Shown here one piece after another: positions 16,910-22,157 of a DNA stretch of 22,157 nt. The first letter of the stretch is position 1. Each line of letters opens with the position of its first letter. The position numbers and the translations under genes were made by a program. A model generated the notes under the pieces. That model was not told the DNA's origin, did no database searches, and saw only the letters and a list, made by a program, of their open reading frames with translations. This DNA is from Paracoccaceae bacterium (lineage in GTDB: Bacteria; Pseudomonadota; Alphaproteobacteria; Rhodobacterales; Rhodobacteraceae), in the NCBI GenBank assembly GCA_007128995.1, contig SKWJ01000436.1, positions 1-22,157 on the forward strand, written 5' to 3'.

Positions 16910-16930
16910 GCCGCGCCCCATGGGCGCGGC
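16910..16930 (+). repeat. Strong hairpin after the binding-protein gene
   Basis: GCCGCGCCC (16910-16918) and GGGCGCGGC (16922-16930) form a perfect 9-bp GC stem with a CAT loop in the 94-base gap before the first permease. No T-run follows. In ABC import operons such hairpins commonly shield the 3' end of the binding-protein mRNA, giving more binding protein than permease. That role is inferred here. Confidence 0.6.
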
Positions 16931-16966
16931 CTGATCTGCCACCCCTCACCGACCGGAGACATGCTG

Positions 16967-17860
16967 ATGAAACTCTACAGCCGCCTCTCGATCGAGCGAA
17001 AACGCACGGTCTGGGCCTGGGGATTCCTCGCCCTGCCGATCCTGTTCTATGTCGTGATCCGGTTCTACCCGACCGCCGATGCGATGTTGCTGAGTTTCCA
17101 GAACTGGAACCTGCTGGGCGCGCGCAGCTGGGCCGGGCTGGACAATTACATCCGGTTGTTCAACGATCCCGTTTTCTGGAAAGTGTTTCGCAACACCTTC
17201 ATGTATCTGATCCTCGGCACACCGATCTCGCTCGTGATCAGTTTTGTGATTGCCTATCATCTGGACAAGACGCGCTTTCTGCATGGCACCTTGCGCGCGC
17301 TTTACTTCCTGCCCTTTCTGACCACGGCGGTTGCGATGGCGTGGGTCTGGCGGTGGTTCTACCAGCCTGTTCCCATCGGGTTGTTCAACAATATCCTGTC
17401 ATCGCTGGGCTTTTCGCAGGTCAGATTCCTGAATTCGACGACCAATGCGCTGCCCTCGATCCTCGCCCCGGCGATCTGGGCAGGCCTTGGCTTCCAGATC
17501 ATCATCTTCATGGCCGGGCTGCGCGCGATCCCCGTCAGCTATTATGAGGCGGCGCGCATTGACGGAGTTTCCAACTGGACGATCCTGCGCGAGATCACCT
17601 TGCCCCTGCTCAAGCCGACAATCGTCTTTCTGGTCGTGTTCTCCTCGATCGGGTTCCTGCGGATCTTCGATCAGGTCTTCAACATGACCACAAACGACCC
17701 CGGCGGACCGCTCAATTCCACGATGCCGCTGGTGATGATGATCTATCAGACAGCCTTTTCCAGCTACACGATGGGCTATGCGGCGGCGCAGACTGTGGTC
17801 CTGTTCACGGTGCTGCTTGTCGTCAGCCTTGTGCAGTTGCGCCTGCTGAGAGACCGATAA
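16967..17860 (+). CDS. Carbohydrate ABC transporter permease (MalF type)
   Basis: Inner-membrane subunit of a family-1 sugar importer (CUT1 class) with six membrane helices, the first being WGFLALPILFYVVIRFYP. The coupling-helix EAA motif is YYEAARIDGVSNWTILREIT, followed by LPLLKPT, and docks on the ATPase. At 297 residues it has usual length. Two in-frame ATG codons lie close together (16961 and 16967). GGAG at 16955-16958 is eight bases from the second but only two from the first, so I prefer 16967. The next permease gene begins two bases after the stop. Confidence 0.94.
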   Translation: MKLYSRLSIERKRTVWAWGFLALPILFYVVIRFYPTADAMLLSFQNWNLLGARSWAGLDNYIRLFNDPVFWKVFRNTFMYLILGTPISLVISFVIAYHLDKTRFLHGTLRALYFLPFLTTAVAMAWVWRWFYQPVPIGLFNNILSSLGFSQVRFLNSTTNALPSILAPAIWAGLGFQIIIFMAGLRAIPVSYYEAARIDGVSNWTILREITLPLLKPTIVFLVVFSSIGFLRIFDQVFNMTTNDPGGPLNSTMPLVMMIYQTAFSSYTMGYAAAQTVVLFTVLLVVSLVQLRLLRDR

Positions 17861-17861
17861 C

Positions 17862-18740
17862 ATGAGCGATACCCAGATCAAGGCTTCCGCCGATGCGTTG
17901 ATGCGCCAGCGCAGCACCTACAAGCCCCCGCGCGATCCGGTGCAGATCATACGCTGGACATTGCTGGCGATGGGCGCAATCGTGATGGTGATGCCGATTG
18001 TCTACATGCTGTCGGCCTCGATCAAATATCCGCATGAGATGTTTGACCTCAACATCATCCCGCGGGAACCGACTTTCGAGAATTACATCTATGTGCTTGC
18101 GGATGGGCGTTTTATCCAATGGTTCATCAATTCGCTCATCATTGCGACCGTGACCACCATTTCGGCCGTCTTCTTTGATGCGCTGGTGGGCTATACCTTA
18201 TGCAAATTCCGGTTTCGCGGGCGCTATTTCATCTTCATCGCGATCCTGTCGACACTGATGATCCCCACGGAAATGCTGATCCTGCCATGGTACATGATGT
18301 CCCTGCATTTCGGCTGGCTGAACAGCTACTGGGGGATCATGTTTCCGGGGCTGATGACCGCATTCGGGACATTCCTGATGAAACAGTTCTTCGAGACAGT
18401 GCCAGATGATTTTCTGGAAGCGGCACGTATTGACGGGCTGAACGAGTTCCAGATCTGGTGGTCGGTGGCAATGCCGCTGGTAACTCCTGCATTGTCCGCG
18501 CTTGCGATCTTCATCTTCCTTGGCAACTGGACGGCCTTCATCTGGCCCTTGATCGTGACCACGGATTCGGCGCTTTACACGCTGCCCGTGGGGCTGACGA
18601 CCTTCTCGGTCGAACAATCGGTGCAATGGGAACTGATCATGACCGGGGCAGCGCTGGCGACCATTCCGACGCTGATGGTGTTCCTGCTGTTTCAACGCTA
18701 CATCATTCGCGGCGTCGCCATGGCAGGGCTGAAAGGATGA
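17862..18740 (+). CDS. Carbohydrate ABC transporter permease (MalG type)
   Basis: Second permease of the CUT1-class importer. After a polar N-terminus of about 30 residues come six membrane helices, starting with TLLAMGAIVMVMPIVYMLSA. The EAA motif is FLEAARIDGLNEFQIWWSVA, followed by MPLVTPALSAL. The C-terminus QRYIIRGVAMAGLKG is characteristic of MalG-type permeases. The length of 292 residues is normal. It starts one base after the first permease stops and its own stop overlaps the start of the lyase gene (ATGA), so all three should be translated together. Confidence 0.95.
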   Translation: MSDTQIKASADALMRQRSTYKPPRDPVQIIRWTLLAMGAIVMVMPIVYMLSASIKYPHEMFDLNIIPREPTFENYIYVLADGRFIQWFINSLIIATVTTISAVFFDALVGYTLCKFRFRGRYFIFIAILSTLMIPTEMLILPWYMMSLHFGWLNSYWGIMFPGLMTAFGTFLMKQFFETVPDDFLEAARIDGLNEFQIWWSVAMPLVTPALSALAIFIFLGNWTAFIWPLIVTTDSALYTLPVGLTTFSVEQSVQWELIMTGAALATIPTLMVFLLFQRYIIRGVAMAGLKG

Positions 18741-20224
18741 CAGAGGATCGCCCCTTTCCTGACCCTGTCTATGCCGAAACAGTGCTGGAACCCCTGTTTG
18801 AAGGCGCAAAGACCCATTTCGCGGGCCATGTCCGCGAGATCAACAGGGCGCATCTGGTCATGCTTGCGGAAACCGCGATCCTGCCTGACGCGACCGCGCA
18901 TGCGCTGGCCCATGCGCTGGTTGCCATCGACACAGAGGTCGATATCGCCACGCTGACCTATACTGGTGCATATGAGGATTACTTCTTTCTGGTCGAGGCG
19001 GAACTGAAACGGCGGCTTGGCGCAGAACTGGCCGGAGCCTTGCACACGGCCCGTTCGCGCAATGACATGGACCACACGGTTTTCAAGATGGCGCTGCGCG
19101 CGCAGACCGATCAGTTGCAGATGCAGGCCATGGCGCTGGCAGAGGCCCTGATCGACACGGCCCGGCGCGAGCGTGACACGCTGATCGTGGCCTATACCCA
19201 TGGCCAGCCTGCCCAGCCGACGACATGGGGGCATTATCTTGGCGCTGTGATCGAGGTGCTGTTGCGCGATCTGGCGCGGCTGGATGCGGCGCGCGCCGGT
19301 CTGGATCATTGCCCGATGGGCGCGGCGGCAATTACCACCAGCGGCTTTCCCATCGACCGGCACCGCATGGCGGAACTGCTTGGCTTCGACGGGCCGCTTG
19401 AAAATTCATATGGCTGCATTGCCGCAGTCGATTATGTGACCGGGCTTTATTCCGCGATCAAGCTGATCTTCCTGCATCTGGGCCGTGTGGTGCAGGATCT
19501 GCAATTCTGGACCGCCTTCGAGGTCGGCCAGCTTCATGTTCCCGATGCGCTGGTGCAGATCTCCTCGATCATGCCGCAAAAGCGCAATCCTGTCCCGATA
19601 GAACATCTGCGCCATCTGGCCAGCATGACCGCAGGCCGCTGTGACGCAGTGATCAACACCATGCACAACACCCCGTTCACGGACATGAATGACAGTGAGG
19701 GCGAAGTGCAGGTTGCCGGATACGCGGCCTTTGCATCGGGCGGGCGGGTGCTGGCGCTGCTGCGCGCGCTGATCCCGGCCTGCCGGGTGCGCTCGGACCG
19801 GGTTGCGGCGAATATGGAGGCCGCCTGCGTCACCATCACCGAACTTGCCGATACACTGGTGCGCGTTGAAGCGATCAGCTTCCGCGAGGCCCATGAAATC
19901 GCGGCAGATACGGCGCGCGCGGTTGTCGCGCAGGGAACGGCCCTCAGCGCCGGTCATGGCGCGTTTGATGCCGCGTTCCGCGCCCGCACCGGCCGCGCCC
20001 CCGCCCTGTCAGCGGCGGCTTTCGCCACAGCCGTGGCGCCCGCGCAATTCGTGGCGGTGCGCACGCGCCATGGCGGGCCTGCCCCCGCCCCCATGGATGC
20101 CGCGCTTGCGCGCTACGGCACGGAACTGGGCGCATTGCGGGCCACCCATACGGCGCGCGCCGCGCGGCTGATCACTGCACACCAGGCCTGCGACCAGGCC
20201 TTTCTCCGCCTGACCGAGGATTGA
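18737..20224 (+). CDS. Argininosuccinate lyase-like enzyme of a sugar ABC operon
   Basis: Member of the fumarase/aspartase/argininosuccinate-lyase superfamily, whose enzymes eliminate fumarate or a related acid by breaking a C-N or C-O bond. Of 495 residues, three signature regions are present: ALHTARSRND (101-110), YTHGQPAQP (153-161) with the general-acid His155, and the loop SSIMPQKRNP (276-285) with the catalytic serine. The canonical argininosuccinate-binding context is altered: NDQVAT becomes NDMDHT, and EDIH-like sequence becomes EDYF (80-83). The C-terminal 80 residues are alanine-rich and divergent. The gene overlaps the permease by four bases and ends three bases before the ATPase gene, so it is embedded in the transporter operon and not near other arginine genes. 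I infer a paralogue with a different substrate, probably the imported compound or its deacylated form. Confidence 0.88.
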   Translation: MTEDRPFPDPVYAETVLEPLFEGAKTHFAGHVREINRAHLVMLAETAILPDATAHALAHALVAIDTEVDIATLTYTGAYEDYFFLVEAELKRRLGAELAGALHTARSRNDMDHTVFKMALRAQTDQLQMQAMALAEALIDTARRERDTLIVAYTHGQPAQPTTWGHYLGAVIEVLLRDLARLDAARAGLDHCPMGAAAITTSGFPIDRHRMAELLGFDGPLENSYGCIAAVDYVTGLYSAIKLIFLHLGRVVQDLQFWTAFEVGQLHVPDALVQISSIMPQKRNPVPIEHLRHLASMTAGRCDAVINTMHNTPFTDMNDSEGEVQVAGYAAFASGGRVLALLRALIPACRVRSDRVAANMEAACVTITELADTLVRVEAISFREAHEIAADTARAVVAQGTALSAGHGAFDAAFRARTGRAPALSAAAFATAVAPAQFVAVRTRHGGPAPAPMDAALARYGTELGALRATHTARAARLITAHQACDQAFLRLTED

Positions 20225-20227
20225 CCC

Positions 20228-21277
20228 ATGGCCACTTTAACCCTTCGCAATCTCGTCAAGGCTTACGGCAAGACCGAGGTGCTGCATTCCATCAATCTTG
20301 ACATTGCCAATGGCGAATTTGTCGTCTTTGTCGGCCCCTCGGGCTGCGGAAAATCGACAACGCTGCGGATGATCGCAGGGCTGGAAGAAGTCACCTCTGG
20401 CGAGATCCTGATCGGGGATCGCGTGGTGAACCATCTGGAACCGAAAGCGCGCAACATCGCGATGGTGTTCCAGAATTACGCGATCTATCCCCATCTGAGC
20501 GTGCGCAAGAATATCGGCTTCGGGTTGCGCACCTCGAAAATGGCCAAGGCAGACAAGGAAAAGCGCATCGAGGAAGTGGCGGCGATCCTGTCGATGACCG
20601 AGTATCTGGATCGCAAGCCCGCGCAGCTTTCGGGCGGACAACGCCAGCGCGTTGCCATTGGCCGCGCGATGGTGCGCGATCCTTCGGTGTTTCTGTTTGA
20701 TGAACCGCTGTCCAATCTGGACGCACAGTTGCGCACGCAGATGCGGCTTGAAATCAAGAAACTGCATCAACGTGTCGGCACGACGATTGTCTTTGTCACC
20801 CATGATCAGGTCGAGGCGATGACCATGGCAGACCGGATCGTGATCATGAAGGATGGCCATATCCAGCAGATCGGCACACCGGCAGAGGTGTTCCACAAGC
20901 CTGCAAACACCTTCGTTGCCCAGTTTATCGGCGCACCCTCGATGAACATGCTGGACGCGCGCTGGCAGGGCGGGGCCCTGCATCTGGCCGGGCAGGCCTT
21001 GCCCGCGAAACTGTCCTTGCCCGATGACACGGCTTTGACGGTCGGCATCCGGCCTGATGATCTGCTGGTCAGCCCCGGACCCGGGGTGTTTTCCGGAACT
21101 GTCAGCGTGCTGGAACCGCTGGGCACGCAGACCCTTGTCTATGTCGATATTGGCGGGCGCGAGGTGATTGCCCAGGCCAGTGGACGCACGCCGCCGCAAC
21201 TGGGCGCACATGTCACGCTGGCGGCAGATCTCGACAACATGCATCTGTTTGATTCCACAGGAAAGGCCATCGCGTGA
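20228..21277 (+). CDS. Carbohydrate ABC transporter ATP-binding protein (UgpC/MalK type)
   Basis: Cytoplasmic ATPase that powers the importer. All nucleotide-binding motifs are intact: Walker A GPSGCGKST (36-44), Q-loop Gln82 in MVFQNYAIYPH, signature LSGGQRQRVAIGRA (134-147), Walker B FLFDEP (155-160), D-loop SNLD, and the switch His192 in VFVTHDQVEAMTMAD. The C-terminal third is a TOBE/MOP-like regulatory domain with GIRPDDL and VLEPLGTQTLVYVDIGGREV, as in MalK and UgpC. The length of 349 residues is normal. It follows the lyase gene by three bases and overlaps the kinase start (TGATG). Databases often label such proteins UgpC, but glycerol-3-phosphate need not be the substrate. Confidence 0.95.
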   Translation: MATLTLRNLVKAYGKTEVLHSINLDIANGEFVVFVGPSGCGKSTTLRMIAGLEEVTSGEILIGDRVVNHLEPKARNIAMVFQNYAIYPHLSVRKNIGFGLRTSKMAKADKEKRIEEVAAILSMTEYLDRKPAQLSGGQRQRVAIGRAMVRDPSVFLFDEPLSNLDAQLRTQMRLEIKKLHQRVGTTIVFVTHDQVEAMTMADRIVIMKDGHIQQIGTPAEVFHKPANTFVAQFIGAPSMNMLDARWQGGALHLAGQALPAKLSLPDDTALTVGIRPDDLLVSPGPGVFSGTVSVLEPLGTQTLVYVDIGGREVIAQASGRTPPQLGAHVTLAADLDNMHLFDSTGKAIA

Positions 21278-22157
21278 TGGATGGGGCAGCACAGGCGGGC
21301 GCAGTGCTGTGCGCTGGCCGCCTTTATTGCGATCTGATCCTCTCGGGCCTGCCCGCGCTTCCGGTTCCCGGACAGGAAGTCTACGCCGATACCCTGACCC
21401 TTGCGGCCGGGGGCGGGGCCTATATCACGGCGGCTTACATCGCCGCGCTGGGACGCAACAGCGGTCTGGCGGCCTATCTGCCCGCAGGCCCGTTCGGCGA
21501 TGCGCTGCGCGCAGAACTGACCGAGGCGCGCCTGGATCTCGACGCGTGCAGCCCCGCGCCCGATGGCGCTGATCCGCAGATCACGGTCGCCATGATCACC
21601 GGCGATGACCGCGCCTTTCTGACGCGGCGGTCCGGGCCAGCCGTGCCTGCCGGGTTGGAGGCGGCAATTGCTTCGGGGCGCTATGCACATCTGCATCTGG
21701 GCGAACTTGCGACCTTGGCTGAACATCCCCGCCTGCCCGCACTTGCGCGGCGCCGGGGCATGACAGTGTCGGTGGATTGTTCGTGGGATGCGCAGGTGCT
21801 GGCGCGGCCCGACCTGACGGAACTGCTGGCGGGCGTTGACCTGTTTCTGCCCAATGCCCCCGAAGCCGAGGCGCTGCGCCGCCATGCACCCCTCGCCGAT
21901 CACGCGCCACTTGTGGTTGTCAAACAGGGCGCCGAAGGGGCAAGCGCCCTGACTAGCGGGGCCGAGATATCGCGACCGGCCCGCGTGGTGCAGGTGGTAG
22001 ATACGGTCGGCGCAGGCGATGCGTTCAATGCCGGGTTTATCGATGCCTGGCTTGATCAGCGCCCGATCAGCGACTGTCTTGATGCAGGCCATGCCGTTGC
22101 CGCAAAGGCGCTGTCGCGGGCTGGCGGTGCGCGCGGGTTGCAGCCCTTCCGCCCGCA
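21277..22157 (+). CDS. PfkB-family carbohydrate kinase (3' end cut by window edge)
   Basis: Ribokinase/PfkB-family sugar kinase that phosphorylates a monosaccharide or nucleoside with ATP. The frame runs open to the right edge (293 codons seen), so only the extreme C-terminus is missing. Visible motifs are the N-terminal AGRLYCDLILSGLP strand, the glycine-rich AAGGGAYITAAYIAALGRNS substrate lid region, VDLFLPNAPEAEALR and the PfkB signature DTVGAGDAFNAGF with catalytic base Asp248. The ATG at 21277 overlaps the ATPase stop (TGATG); a GTG one codon earlier is also possible. Position at the end of the operon fits phosphorylation of the sugar released inside the cell. Specificity cannot be read from sequence. 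Confidence 0.93.
   Translation, partial: MDGAAQAGAVLCAGRLYCDLILSGLPALPVPGQEVYADTLTLAAGGGAYITAAYIAALGRNSGLAAYLPAGPFGDALRAELTEARLDLDACSPAPDGADPQITVAMITGDDRAFLTRRSGPAVPAGLEAAIASGRYAHLHLGELATLAEHPRLPALARRRGMTVSVDCSWDAQVLARPDLTELLAGVDLFLPNAPEAEALRRHAPLADHAPLVVVKQGAEGASALTSGAEISRPARVVQVVDTVGAGDAFNAGFIDAWLDQRPISDCLDAGHAVAAKALSRAGGARGLQPFRP

Overview
The window is GC-rich, gene-dense Gram-negative DNA. Outer-membrane assembly (a BamB lipoprotein), tripartite RND efflux parts, the YfgM-like/BamB/Der gene order, the codon style and the overall protein flavour point to an alphaproteobacterium, most likely in or near the Rhodobacterales. That assignment is inference from recognised families, not from a marker gene. 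No rRNA, tRNA, insertion sequence, phage gene or CRISPR array was seen, and no gene-free stretch exceeds about 205 bases.

Layout. (1) 1-4225, minus strand: a two-gene RND efflux unit, the membrane fusion protein followed by a pump that runs off the left edge. Its promoter region holds a perfect 18-bp TetR-type palindrome. (2) 4439-8003, plus strand: a conserved housekeeping block with a YfgM-like membrane-anchored protein, BamB and the ribosome-assembly GTPase Der. (3) 8127-10922, plus strand: the least ordinary part. A 35-residue pre-peptide with a signal sequence and a two-cysteine tail lies directly upstream of, and in the same frame as, an 882-residue protein. That protein has about ten membrane segments fused to a C-terminal amino-acid-type periplasmic binding domain. 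I do not recognise this architecture. (4) 10959-15468, minus strand: a ROK regulator, a large PIG-L deacetylase and an EamA transporter. (5) 15616-22157, plus strand, divergent from (4): a carbohydrate ABC import operon (binding protein, two permeases, ATPase) with an argininosuccinate-lyase-like enzyme between permease and ATPase and a PfkB kinase at the end, cut by the right edge.

How the genes work together. Regions (4) and (5) share one intergenic region with ROK-style AT-rich operator and promoter signals, so they look like one regulon. It would import a sugar-containing conjugate and then deacylate it, cleave it by an elimination lyase and phosphorylate the sugar part. The substrate is unknown. 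Region (3) could be a secreted small peptide paired with a membrane receptor or transporter that carries its own binding domain. This is a hypothesis from gene arrangement and visible motifs only.
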